Position numbers and translations under genes: made by a program
Notes under the pieces: model-generated
Database searches by the model: none
Seen by the model: the letters and a program-made list of their open reading frames with translations, nothing else
What the model was told of the DNA's origin: nothing
Part shown: positions 1-7,947 of the stretch, piece after piece
How the letters are laid out: the number at the start of each line of letters is the position of its first letter
Numbering within the stretch: the stretch's first letter is position 1
NCBI GenBank assembly: GCA_029194725.1
Contig: JARFXQ010000008.1
Coordinates: forward strand, 62,001-126,000
Direction: 5' to 3'
DNA from: Nitrospira sp.
GTDB taxonomy: Bacteria; Nitrospirota; Nitrospiria; Nitrospirales; Nitrospiraceae
DNA: 64,000 bases

Positions 1-46
1 GCTGACCTCCGGAGCGAAGCGCTTGTTAGATAGTCGTTTGCAAAGC

Positions 47-202
47 TCAGGGTTTCTTCGCCACCACTTTACCGTTTTCCCACACGTAGATCGGCGTCCC
101 ATACATCTTGGCGGTTTTGCGAGCCGCCTTGGCCGCTCTACGGAGTGCCCGCCCCACGCTCTGCACAAACCGTGTGTTTTCCGCCTGTCGCTTTGTCTTC
201 AT
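47..202 (-). CDS. Small basic protein coupled to the zeta-like kinase
   Basis: This 51-residue reading frame starts MKTKRQAENTRFVQSVG and ends VWENGKVVAKKP. Its ATG overlaps the TGA of the upstream zeta-like gene (ATGA), which implies translational coupling. The first half is rich in Arg and Lys and likely helical; the second half looks like a short beta hairpin. I do not recognise a family. Its position directly behind a toxin-like kinase makes an antitoxin or accessory role possible, but antitoxins of zeta toxins usually precede the toxin. The coding call rests mainly on the overlap and on the lack of any better frame. Confidence 0.55.
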   Translation of the reverse strand: MKTKRQAENTRFVQSVGRALRRAAKAARKTAKMYGTPIYVWENGKVVAKKP

Positions 203-729
203 GTAACTCTCTCCAACAGCTGAGGGGCAGACCCAGAATTATCATAGATTGCCCATGCATCAGCAAGAGGGCGGTACAAGGTATAAAAGTTTCTGGTACT
301 GTGATCAAACCGGCAGATGACGTCAGACCTGGGGACATCATGGCCGCCCTGACGAACGCGACCTGCGATTCGTTGGAGTGCCAGATGGACCGACGGTAAG
401 GACAAGAACACAATATCAATCCGGTATCCGTCTGACTTCCACTTCTTCGGCAGTCGAAGATAGGTGCGGCCGCTTAACGCGCTTTCAAATGCAAAACTTT
501 TCCGCGTCTTAGCCAAACGAGAGAGTTCATGGAGGACAAGGCGACCTGCTGGTCGAGCGGCTAGTTCTGGCCGAAGAGGCGAAAGCCCGCCAGCGATGAG
601 ATCGGCATTCACAAAGTGAACCACCTCGGTTTCGCGAGGCAGAAATTCTCTAGCAAACGCAGTTTTTCCCGAGCCGTTTGGCCCGGCGATGATGATGCAG
701 CGAGGGTGTCGAATCGATCGGTGATTCAC
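199..729 (-). CDS. Zeta-toxin-like P-loop kinase
   Basis: A 176-residue protein with an N-terminal Walker A motif (IIIAGPNGSGKTAFA, about residues 12-26), followed by FVNADLIAGG and a FAFESALSGRTY segment. These are typical of the zeta toxin / COG4185 ATPase family, which phosphorylates UDP-activated sugars or small substrates. The later RIAGRVRQGGHDVP stretch matches the conserved Arg/Gly-His part of the family. The start is a GTG 8 bases after the bioB stop, so it probably sits at the end of the bioB transcript. A 51-codon gene overlaps its stop. Whether it acts as a toxin or as a housekeeping kinase cannot be told from sequence. Confidence 0.75.
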   Translation of the reverse strand: MNHRSIRHPRCIIIAGPNGSGKTAFAREFLPRETEVVHFVNADLIAGGLSPLRPELAARPAGRLVLHELSRLAKTRKSFAFESALSGRTYLRLPKKWKSDGYRIDIVFLSLPSVHLALQRIAGRVRQGGHDVPRSDVICRFDHSTRNFYTLYRPLADAWAIYDNSGSAPQLLERVT

Positions 730-737
730 TAATGTGA

Positions 738-1730
738 TCAGCCAGCGACCGGCTGCTGATAATCCACTTCAATCGTGAAGCCAAGGTCTTGGATCATGCC
801 CCAGACTTCGGGAGCCGGTGCGCCAGGGGTCGTCAGATAGCCGTTCACGAAGACTGAATCGGCGGGATAAAGTGCTAACGGTTGGAGGCTACGTAGATTA
901 TGTTCCCGCCCGCCCGCGATGCGGATTTCCGTGCGGGGGTGCAGAAAACGGAAGAGGCAGAGTATTTTTAAACAGCGTTGAGGTGTAAGGGAATCACAAT
1001 TTTCCAGTGGTGTGCCGGCAACCGGATGCAGTGTATTCAGCGGGATCGAATCCGGTTTCACGTCACGCAGAGCAATCGCCAACTCTATCACATCCTCATC
1101 CTTCTCTCCCATGCCTACGATCCCACCTGAACAGATTTCCAGTCCAGCCGCTCGCGCATTCCGAATGGTCGCGAGCCGGTCTTGGAAGGTATGGGTGGTG
1201 CAGATCGAAGAATGAAAGGCTTCGCTGGTATTCAGATTGTGATTCACCCGGTCGACGCCGGCGGCTTTCAGACGCTTGGCTTGGGATTCACTTATCAGGC
1301 CGAGTGAACAGCAGATCTGGATGGGAATCTCCTGCTTGATCGAACGAACGGCTCCCGCGATTTCGTCGATTTCTCGATCCAACGGACTGCGTCCGCTGAT
1401 GACGATGCAGTAACGCTGGGCTTTTGATGCAGCTGCTTGTCGCGCACCTTCGATCATCTGTTTTTGTGGTAGCAGGTTGTAGCGCTGGATCGGCGCCGTC
1501 GAGATTGACGACTGTGAACAATAGTGACAGTCTTCCTGGCAAGCCCCGCTCTTCGCATTCTGCAACATCTGGAGGCGCACGGTCCGGCCGAAGTATTTGG
1601 AGCGGACTTGAAAGGCTGCATGCAACAAGGCGAGCAATTCGTCATCCGGTGTCGTCAAGACGGAGCGGCACTCTTTTTTGGTAAGGAGTTCGTCGTACAG
1701 CGCCTTTTCGGACAGGGTTGTGTAGTTCAT
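738..1730 (-). CDS. bioB: Biotin synthase
   Basis: BioB inserts sulfur into dethiobiotin, the last step of biotin synthesis, using S-adenosylmethionine radical chemistry in the cytoplasm. The 330-residue length is normal. The radical SAM cluster motif CQEDCHYC lies at residues 64-71 (Cys64, Cys68, Cys71). YCIVISGR, QICCSLG and the late EIRIAGGRE match the conserved Cys and Arg ligands of the [2Fe-2S] cluster. It lies 116 bases downstream of the lapB-like gene, behind an inverted repeat, and immediately precedes the zeta-like kinase. No other biotin gene is in the window, so bioB is separated from the rest of the pathway here. Confidence 0.96.
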   Translation of the reverse strand: MNYTTLSEKALYDELLTKKECRSVLTTPDDELLALLHAAFQVRSKYFGRTVRLQMLQNAKSGACQEDCHYCSQSSISTAPIQRYNLLPQKQMIEGARQAAASKAQRYCIVISGRSPLDREIDEIAGAVRSIKQEIPIQICCSLGLISESQAKRLKAAGVDRVNHNLNTSEAFHSSICTTHTFQDRLATIRNARAAGLEICSGGIVGMGEKDEDVIELAIALRDVKPDSIPLNTLHPVAGTPLENCDSLTPQRCLKILCLFRFLHPRTEIRIAGGREHNLRSLQPLALYPADSVFVNGYLTTPGAPAPEVWGMIQDLGFTIEVDYQQPVAG

Positions 1731-1767
1731 GTGAGCCTCAAAAAGGTAACGATAGAGTCATCTGATG

Positions 1768-1823
1768 ATCTGTTGATCCGTGATTGCTCGGATGCTATTC
1801 AACAGATCCGCAGATCAACAGAT
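1768..1823 (-). repeat. Inverted repeat in front of bioB
   Basis: The arms ATCTGTTGATC (1768-1778) and GATCAACAGAT (1813-1823) are perfect 11-base complements separated by 34 bases. A third partial copy, CAACAGATC, lies between them at 1800-1808. It sits between the lapB stop and the bioB start on the transcribed minus strand. It could be a hairpin in the bioB leader, an attenuating or terminating structure, or a protein-binding site. It does not resemble the known BirA box, and no U-tract follows it. Confidence 0.4.
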
Positions 1824-1846
1824 TTCGAATTTTATGAGGGGGAAAC

Positions 1847-3247
1847 CTACACGGTTTCAAACGGAGAAGCAATGCCTTGATAGGGGATAGCACGCACCAA
1901 GGTAGGCTCTCCGGTTGAACAGGCGGCAGTTTGTCCAGCCTCCAGCCAGGGGAGGGCGGTGAGCGTGTTCCACTTGGCGCAACGACGGCACCGCCCGGTC
2001 CATTCGACGGACTCCTGCTGGCATTGCGTACAAATGTAGGGGACCACAACCCGCTTCTTGAAGCTGAGGGCCTTCTTCAATTCAACGATCGCCTCTTCAA
2101 AATGCTGTTTCCGCAAGTACAGGTTGGCCATGATCTTGTGGTAGTCCAGTAAGTGATCCTGTGGCCCCTCTATGGTGGAAAGCAGGTCGAACGCTTCATC
2201 CACCATTTCCAGCCGATAGTAGAGCTTGCCGAGATAGAACTGGAGGACCGGATTCTGAGGGTTCTGCTGTAAGGCCTCCTGATAGACCCGAATGATTTCA
2301 CTAGGCTCGCCCTGATCCAAGAAGAGTTCTTCCAGCCGGTGAAGGATAATCACACTTCGAGTGCGTGAGTAGACCTTCTTGAGGATTTCGACTGCATCTT
2401 TGGTCTTACCTTCGTGGAGCAGAATCTCGCCCATACCGATATAGGCGGGGAGAAAACTGCGATCCTTCTTGATGGCGCCTCGGAAGTATCGACGAGCTTT
2501 GTCGGGATGTCCACGTTCGAGCAATTGACGCCCGACTTCATACATGCATCCGACCAGCAGTGCCGCTTCCTTCTGCTTTTCAGGGGTGGGAAGATTGGCC
2601 TTGAGCAATCGGTGTTGAATCTCAAGCGCTTCACTCCACCGCTCCATACGGATATTGAGATTTCGCTTCCGTATAAGCGCCGTCAGGTTATCCGGTTCAA
2701 TGTTGAGGATTTTCTGGAGCGTCTGAAGCGCCTCTTCATATCGTTTGGCTTCTTCCAAATCCTTGCCTAATTCCAACAGGACTTCGATGTTCCGATCGTC
2801 CACCCGTTGCGCATGCTGATGGAGTCGGATTGCCTCAGGATAATTCTGTTCGGATCGGTGGATGTTCCCGAGCCATAGGAGCGAATCGACCCTATTGGGA
2901 TCGATGGCTAGGGCCTTCTCCAAGAGAGTGATGGCTTCGATGATGCGCTTCGACATGAACGCGTGGGTTCCGTCTCGGTGGAGTGTATCGACCTTCTCCT
3001 TGCGACGGACGAGGCGGCTGGTACGCCAGTTTAAGATCAAGTGCGCCGTTTGCTGCAGTCCCACCACAAGGGTCGCGAGCACCGCTCCCAATGCCATGGA
3101 AATCAGCACAAGTGTGACAGGGCTGAGTTCAAACTCGGCGCCAGGTGCGGTATGGACTACGACCGTTCCCGGGTTCAACTCGCGAAAATAACTGTAAATG
3201 AACACGCCGGCGCTGATGAAAAAAATGGTGACCAGCAGTTTAAACAT
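1847..3247 (-). CDS. lapB: LapA/LapB-like TPR envelope-assembly protein
   Basis: A 466-residue protein resembling LapB (YciM), which in other bacteria tunes lipopolysaccharide synthesis by controlling LpxC. The N-terminus has two hydrophobic segments (about residues 4-19 and 42-64) around a short periplasmic loop, a layout like LapA (DUF1049), so it looks like a LapA-LapB fusion. The middle is a string of TPR repeats (for example AITLLEKALAIDPNR). The C-terminus carries the rubredoxin-type metal site CTQC...CRRC expected of LapB. It lies 3 bases after rsfS in the obg-proB-nadD-rsfS run. LapB is usually about 390 residues; the extra length is mostly the N-terminal membrane part. Confidence 0.85.
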   Translation of the reverse strand: MFKLLVTIFFISAGVFIYSYFRELNPGTVVVHTAPGAEFELSPVTLVLISMALGAVLATLVVGLQQTAHLILNWRTSRLVRRKEKVDTLHRDGTHAFMSKRIIEAITLLEKALAIDPNRVDSLLWLGNIHRSEQNYPEAIRLHQHAQRVDDRNIEVLLELGKDLEEAKRYEEALQTLQKILNIEPDNLTALIRKRNLNIRMERWSEALEIQHRLLKANLPTPEKQKEAALLVGCMYEVGRQLLERGHPDKARRYFRGAIKKDRSFLPAYIGMGEILLHEGKTKDAVEILKKVYSRTRSVIILHRLEELFLDQGEPSEIIRVYQEALQQNPQNPVLQFYLGKLYYRLEMVDEAFDLLSTIEGPQDHLLDYHKIMANLYLRKQHFEEAIVELKKALSFKKRVVVPYICTQCQQESVEWTGRCRRCAKWNTLTALPWLEAGQTAACSTGEPTLVRAIPYQGIASPFETV

Positions 3248-3250
3248 GGC

Positions 3251-3673
3251 CTAGACCATCTTCCGAGAAGTCGTTTGCTGGATCATGTGTCTCTTCGGTG
3301 CGGTAGCCGAAACCGACGCATGACTTGGAACCGGGATAGACCGGGCGTCGCTCCACAGGCGCTCAAGGGCATAATGCGAACGCGTGTCGTGCCTGAACAC
3401 ATGGGCGACAACGTCGCCAAAATCGATCAGGACCCACTGACCCGAAATTGTGCCTTCGAGACTCAGTGGGCGTTGGCCCACGCGCGAGAGTACTTCGCTG
3501 ACGAAATCAGCAATTGCGCGTGTTTGTCGGTCGGATTCGGCCGATCCAATGACCAAATAATCAGCGATTGACGTAAGCGGAGCGACATGGAGGACTTGGA
3601 CATCAAGGGCCTTCTTGTCGAGCATCGCTCTGGCTACGGCGAGGGCGGTGGCCTTAGATGCGCGTGCGATCAC
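3251..3673 (-). CDS. rsfS: Ribosomal silencing factor RsfS
   Basis: RsfS (Iojap/YbeB family) binds ribosomal protein L14 and blocks subunit joining when nutrients run short. The 140-residue protein has the core signatures DYLVIGSAESDRQTRAIAD, EGTISGQWVLIDFGDVVAHVF and a Tyr-Leu-Glu-Leu-type ending changed here to HYALERLWSDA. The start overlaps the 3' end of nadD by 20 bases; nadD-rsfS is a very common pair. The C-terminal tail after SDARSIPVPSH is longer than usual and of low complexity, and its role is unclear. Confidence 0.92.
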   Translation of the reverse strand: MIARASKATALAVARAMLDKKALDVQVLHVAPLTSIADYLVIGSAESDRQTRAIADFVSEVLSRVGQRPLSLEGTISGQWVLIDFGDVVAHVFRHDTRSHYALERLWSDARSIPVPSHASVSATAPKRHMIQQTTSRKMV

Positions 3674-4400
3674 TTTCCTCCTGATAAAGGCTATGGCGAA
3701 GTATATAGGATTCTACCGAGGGGGGCAACATCTCTGCTAAGGGTAGTCCATCCCGAACTCGCCGCCTAATTTCTGAGGCCGAGATCGAACAGGGTGGGAG
3801 GGCTAGATAGGTGATCCCTGGGCAGGAAGGGATGACGATGTCGAGTCGCTTCTGAACACCGTTGTCGAGACGGGCAAGAGTCAAAGGATCCAGCTTTGGG
3901 AGTAACGGCATCTCAGCCAGCGCCTGGAACGATCGGCCAGGTCGAGGCACCACCAAGAAATGACAGATCTTTAAGAGCTCGTATGGTTCTCTCCATGTAG
4001 GGAAGTCAAGAAACGCGTCAAGACCAATGACGAAGAACAGCTCTGTGGATGGGCCATAGTGGCTCTGTAATGAGCGCACGGTATCGATTGAGTAGGACTT
4101 TCCCCTTCGCTGTATTTCGATATCCGAGACCGTGAGAAGCGGGCTGTCGGCAATCGCGAGACGTACCATGTCAATGCGAACGTTCGCCGGCGCCAGTGAG
4201 CCGTCTTGTTTATGGGGCGGGTCGCCGGTCGGGATGAATAAAATCTGGGAGAGCTGCATACATTCATGTACGTGATGAGCAATGGTCAGATGACAATTAT
4301 GAATAGGATTGAAGCTGCCACCGAATAAGCCGAGGCGTTGTGGCGGGGAATGTTGAGTACTGAGCGCTGAGTGCTGAAAGTCGGGGTTGGAAGAATTCAT
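3654..4400 (-). CDS. nadD: Nicotinate-nucleotide adenylyltransferase
   Basis: NadD joins nicotinate mononucleotide and ATP to give deamido-NAD in NAD synthesis. The nucleotidyltransferase signature GLFGGSFNPIHNCHLTIA follows a 24-residue leader, and the late SASEIRRR matches the second conserved motif (ISST-I-R). The usual start would lie just before RLGLFGG, but there is no start codon there. The leader is encoded by an imperfect palindrome (4363-4418) that also covers the proB stop, giving an odd FQHSALSTQHS N-terminus. No Shine-Dalgarno is visible because the repeat occupies its place, so translation may depend on coupling to proB. Confidence 0.93.
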   Translation of the reverse strand: MNSSNPDFQHSALSTQHSPPQRLGLFGGSFNPIHNCHLTIAHHVHECMQLSQILFIPTGDPPHKQDGSLAPANVRIDMVRLAIADSPLLTVSDIEIQRRGKSYSIDTVRSLQSHYGPSTELFFVIGLDAFLDFPTWREPYELLKICHFLVVPRPGRSFQALAEMPLLPKLDPLTLARLDNGVQKRLDIVIPSCPGITYLALPPCSISASEIRRRVRDGLPLAEMLPPSVESYILRHSLYQEESDRTRI

Positions 4401-4418
4401 GACTCAGCACTCAGCACT
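4363..4418. repeat. REP-like palindrome across the proB stop and nadD start
   Basis: AGCGCTGAGTGCTGA at 4363-4377 pairs with TCAGCACTCAGCACT at 4404-4418 with one mismatch, giving a 15-base stem and a 26-base loop. The loop contains the nadD ATG (4398-4400), and the right arm runs into the proB stop codon. Each arm is itself a tandem of GCTGAGT-type 7-mers. It looks like a short interspersed palindrome that inserted at the gene junction and became coding. As RNA it would place the nadD start in a hairpin loop. Confidence 0.7.
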
Positions 4419-5538
4419 AGAGGATGACTAAATTGTCCCGGTGGATGACTTCCTCATACTCTTGGGGGCCGAACTGCTCATGAATGGCCGCTGTCTTGAG
4501 GCCTTTCATCTGACTCAATAGGTCGGATGGAACGTTCACCAAGCCTTTGGCAAATTCCTTTCCATCTGTATCGAGACAACTGACTGGATCACCGGCATCA
4601 AATGATCCCGTCACCTGAAGGATGCCTGATGCCAGCAAGCTTTTCCCTCGCTTGATCAAGGCATCGACTGCCCCCTGGTCGAGATGGACCTGGCCGCGTG
4701 AGCGAAGTGTAAAAGCGATCCAATGTTTACGGCTGTTCAGTCGACGTTCCCGGGCAAGAAAGAGACTTCCACCGGGCCCGCCTCCAAGGACCGCTGGGAG
4801 AAGGCCGGCTCGTTCACCATTAAGAACTAGAGTCGAGATTCCATACTCGCTGACTTTCTTGGCTGCTCGAAGCTTGGTCGCCATCCCGCCTGTCCCTTCA
4901 AATGTGCTGGAAACTCCTGCCAAGCGTTCGACGTCTTGGGTAATCTCTACAATCAACGGAATCAATGTCGCCGACGGGTATTTCCGGGGATCTTCCGTAT
5001 ACAGTCCATCGACATCAGAGAGAATCACCAGCAAGTCTGCATCGGCCAGGTGAGCCACTTCGCTCGCGAGGGTGTCGTTGTCACCGACCCTGATTTCGTC
5101 AACCGCGACGGTGTCATTTTCATTGATGATGGGCACGATGCCGAACCCGATGAGGGCCGCCAGTGTATGGCGAGCGTTCAGGAATCGGCGGCGATCAGCG
5201 AGATCCTGGTGGGTGAGCAGTATCTGCGCCACTTGAATATTGAGACGTTCAAAGGCTTTTTCATAGGCCCACATGAGCCGGCTCTGTCCCACCGCTGCCG
5301 CTGCCTGCTTGACAGGGAGGCTCCTGGGGTAATCCTTCAGCTGCAACTTTCGGATACCGGAGACGATGGCACCGGAAGAGACCACCAGGATTTCCCGACC
5401 CTGTGTTCGGAGCCCAGCGATTTCATCAGCCAATCGCTCGATTTGTTGAGGGCGCAGACCTTCCGCACGCGAAGCGATCAGGCTGCTGCCGATCTTGATG
5501 ACGACCCGCTTCGCTTGGGCTAAGAGCTTGTCTCGCAT
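4417..5538 (-). CDS. proB: Glutamate 5-kinase with PUA domain
   Basis: ProB phosphorylates glutamate, the first and feedback-controlled step of proline synthesis. The 373-residue protein has the amino-acid-kinase fold (KRVVIKIGSSLIAS at the start, PIINENDTVAVDEIRVGDND, then LLVILSDVDGLYTEDP) and a C-terminal PUA domain from about residue 280 (RGQVHLDQGAVDALIKRGKS). The start overlaps the end of obg by 19 bases. The proline partner proA is not in the window. The length is normal for the PUA-containing form. Confidence 0.96.
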   Translation of the reverse strand: MRDKLLAQAKRVVIKIGSSLIASRAEGLRPQQIERLADEIAGLRTQGREILVVSSGAIVSGIRKLQLKDYPRSLPVKQAAAAVGQSRLMWAYEKAFERLNIQVAQILLTHQDLADRRRFLNARHTLAALIGFGIVPIINENDTVAVDEIRVGDNDTLASEVAHLADADLLVILSDVDGLYTEDPRKYPSATLIPLIVEITQDVERLAGVSSTFEGTGGMATKLRAAKKVSEYGISTLVLNGERAGLLPAVLGGGPGGSLFLARERRLNSRKHWIAFTLRSRGQVHLDQGAVDALIKRGKSLLASGILQVTGSFDAGDPVSCLDTDGKEFAKGLVNVPSDLLSQMKGLKTAAIHEQFGPQEYEEVIHRDNLVIL

Positions 5539-6545
5539 AGTGTCTTTCGTAAACGCTCTACCTGTTTCCCAAGGTAGGTGACCAAGTCATCAAGCCCATT
5601 GTTAGTGACGGCAGAAATTGGCAAGCAGGGATAGTCGTTGAGGCGACAATAGGCCTGCAGCTGGGCAAGTCGTTCGCCAGCGCCAATTACATCGATCTTG
5701 GTCGGAACAACGGCGACTGGGCGCTTAGTGAGCGCTTTGTCATAGGCGGTAAGTTCACGCCGTAGGGTCTCAAAACTCACCACTGGGTCGTCAGGAGCCC
5801 ATTCTGAGACGTCGATCAAATGGAGCAAGAATGCGGTGCGTTCGATATGGCGGAGAAACTGCACGCCCAGACCTTTCCCTTCGTGGGCTCCCTCGATCAG
5901 GCCGGGAATGTCGGCCACGACAAAACTTCGGTCGGATCCCCAGCGGACAACCCCGAGATTGGGGATTAGAGTGGTGAAGGGATAGTCGGCGATCTTGGGC
6001 CGGGCTGCTGAGATAGCTGCAATGAGCGTCGACTTGCCGGCGTTGGGAAAACCAACCAGGCCGACGTCGGCGAGTAGTTTCAGTTCAAGCCGCAATGTTC
6101 GTTCTTCACCTGGAGCTCCGGGAGTGCACTTCGTCGGCACTCGATTCACGGAGGTGGCAAAGTTGCTGTTGCCTTTCCCGCCTCGCCCTCCTTTGGCGAT
6201 GACGGTCGTTTGGCCGTCCTCGATGAAATCCGCAAGTATTTCTTTCGTCTGGTCATCATAGACGATGGTGCCGACAGGAACAGCGATGGCCAGATCTGCT
6301 CCGGAACGGCCAGTACAGTTGGAACCCCCGCCGGATCGTCCGTCTTGAGCCTCATAATGGTTCTGGTAGCGGAAGTCGAGCAAGGTCGTCAATCGATGAG
6401 ACGCGGTCATGACGATGTTGCCACCGTCGCCTCCATCCCCGCCGTCCGGTCCTCCGCGTGGAACAAACATCTCCCTCCGGAAACTGCAGATGCCGTTTCC
6501 GCCATGACCGGCTCGCACTGTGATGTGCACCTCATCGACAAACAT
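5520..6545 (-). CDS. obg: Ribosome-assembly GTPase Obg/CgtA
   Basis: Obg is an essential GTPase that acts in late 50S assembly and links it to the stringent response. An N-terminal glycine-rich Obg fold (EVHITVRAGHGGNGICSF, VGTIVYDDQTKEI, GGRGGKGNSNF) precedes the G domain with G1 GFPNAGKST, G3 DIPGLIEGAHEG and a G4 of form TKID. The reading frame opens 12 bases earlier at 6557, but MFVDEVHIT at 6545 is the usual Obg start and is preferred. The protein is about 341 residues and lacks the long C-terminal extension of some relatives. It follows rplU-rpmA, the standard arrangement. Confidence 0.96.
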   Translation of the reverse strand: MFVDEVHITVRAGHGGNGICSFRREMFVPRGGPDGGDGGDGGNIVMTASHRLTTLLDFRYQNHYEAQDGRSGGGSNCTGRSGADLAIAVPVGTIVYDDQTKEILADFIEDGQTTVIAKGGRGGKGNSNFATSVNRVPTKCTPGAPGEERTLRLELKLLADVGLVGFPNAGKSTLIAAISAARPKIADYPFTTLIPNLGVVRWGSDRSFVVADIPGLIEGAHEGKGLGVQFLRHIERTAFLLHLIDVSEWAPDDPVVSFETLRRELTAYDKALTKRPVAVVPTKIDVIGAGERLAQLQAYCRLNDYPCLPISAVTNNGLDDLVTYLGKQVERLRKTLCETSS

Positions 6546-6659
6546 AACTGTCAACATTCCGCAAGCAAATCAGTAACTAGCTTGAAAAGTATACTCAACT
6601 CTGACCCGAAGGGGGAGAATGATCCAGCTTGGTCGTAAAGGAGGGAGTAGAGAGGAAAA

Positions 6660-6923
6660 TCAGGATTTCGTTGGAATAGGATAGACGCTGACTTTTCGTC
6701 TGCCGCGTCCACCTTCAAACTTCACCACACCGCTCATCTTGGCAAATAGAGTATGGTCTCTTCCAAGGTCTACATTGAATCCAGGGAAAAACTTGGTGCC
6801 GCGCTGGCGGACGATAATGCTGCCGGCCGTCACAGTCTGACCACCATAGGCCTTCACGCCCAAATATTGAGGATTGCTGTCACGACCGTTACGTGATGAT
6901 CCGCCGCCCTTGTTTGTTGCCAC
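6660..6923 (-). CDS. rpmA: 50S ribosomal protein L27
   Basis: L27 sits at the peptidyl-transferase centre with its N-terminal tail near the tRNA ends. The 87-residue protein starts [20 protein letters not shown] and continues with the invariant [20 protein letters not shown]. The N-terminus lacks the cleavable extension of Firmicutes. It lies 20 bases after rplU and about 100 bases before obg on the same strand. Confidence 0.98.
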   Translation of the reverse strand: MATNKGGGSSRNGRDSNPQYLGVKAYGGQTVTAGSIIVRQRGTKFFPGFNVDLGRDHTLFAKMSGVVKFEGGRGRRKVSVYPIPTKS

Positions 6924-6943
6924 GGTATGCCCTTCCTATGCCT

Positions 6944-7258
6944 TTAGGCCGTTGCAATATTCCTGATCAACAACTGGGTAAATCCTTGTCGGTGTCCACG
7001 AGTCCGGCGGTAGTTCTTGCGGCGCTTCTTCTTAAACACGGTGATCGATCGGGTCCGACCTTGGCGCACGATTTCAGCCGTGACCTTGGCCCCGTCAATG
7101 AGAGGCTGTCCAACCAGAATGCCGGCATCGCCATGCACGAGACAGACCTTGCTGAGTTCTATCTGGGCCCCGACGTCTCCCGGCAGCCGCTCGACCTGAA
7201 TTGTCGTGCCTGCTTCAACCCGATATTGTTTGCCGCCTGTTTCAACGATCGCGTACAT
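6944..7258 (-). CDS. rplU: 50S ribosomal protein L21
   Basis: L21 binds 23S rRNA beside L20 in the large subunit. The typical start MYAIVETGGKQYRVEAG gives 104 residues, and the core has VCLVHGDAGILVGQP and KKRRKNYRRTRGHRQ. An upstream in-frame ATG at 7297 exists, but it lies within the promoter-like -10 region (7289-7294), so it would not be transcribed. The start at 7258 is therefore chosen. It is the first gene of the rplU-rpmA-obg-proB-nadD-rsfS-lapB-bioB run. Confidence 0.97.
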   Translation of the reverse strand: MYAIVETGGKQYRVEAGTTIQVERLPGDVGAQIELSKVCLVHGDAGILVGQPLIDGAKVTAEIVRQGRTRSITVFKKKRRKNYRRTRGHRQGFTQLLIRNIATA

Positions 7259-7288
7259 AATCCCTTCTCCGAGCTTGAGGAACGGTTC

Positions 7289-7318
7289 ATTTAACATGTG
7301 GATACGAGAGGTGTCAAG
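7289..7318 (-). promoter_or_regulatory. Sigma-70-like promoter of rplU
   Basis: On the minus strand TTGACA (7318-7313) and TAAATG (7294-7289) are separated by 18 bases. The predicted transcription start near 7283 leaves a leader of about 25 bases to the rplU ATG at 7258. It would drive the whole minus-strand run. Confidence 0.5.
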
Positions 7319-7468
7319 TGAGCGAGGAGCGTTCAGAGCTCATTGGCCACCCCAAAGCCCCTCTTTAGAAGGCTATGAGGACGGTCGTCCTGACAAGTAT
7401 GCTTGGCGTCATCATTGCGGTGGTACGTTCCAATTTCGTGATACCAACCGGGAGATGGCAACGAGCCT

Positions 7469-7813
7469 ATGTTTCCTGCCAGCAAATTTGTGATCCGTAC
7501 CTATCATCGGATTCCCGTTCGCTGCGAGGTGTACTACCTGGGCGAAGATTTTCTCGGGAAGGGAACGGTGATGAACCTATGTCGGAACGGGTTCCGGATC
7601 TTGGGAGACCATCAAGTGGTTCCCGGGATGGAGCTGGTCGTCCGGCTCACCCTTCCCGACAAGGATGAGCCGGTCGAAATCCAACGCGTCGTGGTTCGAT
7701 GGGTGCGCGGTCTGCTGTTTGGTGTCAAAGTCGTGACCATGAATCCGGAGGGAGAAGATCGAGTCGGAACGTTCCTGAGTTCCCGCCTGCGTGCCTATTG
7801 CGCTTCTTCGTAG
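7469..7813 (+). CDS. PilZ-domain protein
   Basis: A 114-residue single-domain protein. HRIPVRCEVYYLG (about residues 13-25) holds the RxxxR-like start of PilZ, and GKGTVMNLCRNGFRI is the D/N-xSxxG-like strand seen in this fold, with Cys-Arg-Asn-Gly in place of the classic DxSxxG. PilZ domains bind cyclic di-GMP and usually regulate motility or exopolysaccharide. The changed second motif makes c-di-GMP binding uncertain. It is divergent from rplU and stands alone. Confidence 0.75.
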   Translation: MFPASKFVIRTYHRIPVRCEVYYLGEDFLGKGTVMNLCRNGFRILGDHQVVPGMELVVRLTLPDKDEPVEIQRVVVRWVRGLLFGVKVVTMNPEGEDRVGTFLSSRLRAYCASS

Positions 7814-7863
7814 GTCCCATCTCATTGGTCGAGTAGATTCCGAGTCAGCCGCTGCCTGCTTGC

Positions 7864-7892
7864 TTGACCCACGTTCGACCTCACGCTATAGT
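7864..7892 (+). promoter_or_regulatory. Sigma-70-like promoter of the aminotransferase
   Basis: TTGACC (7864-7869) and TATAGT (7887-7892) are 17 bases apart, close to the consensus. It points at the branched-chain aminotransferase start at 7948. Confidence 0.55.
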
Positions 7893-7947
7893 CCTTCACG
7901 CCCACGGGGGCGGAACTGTTACCATCCCTTGATGGAGATTGTCCTCA

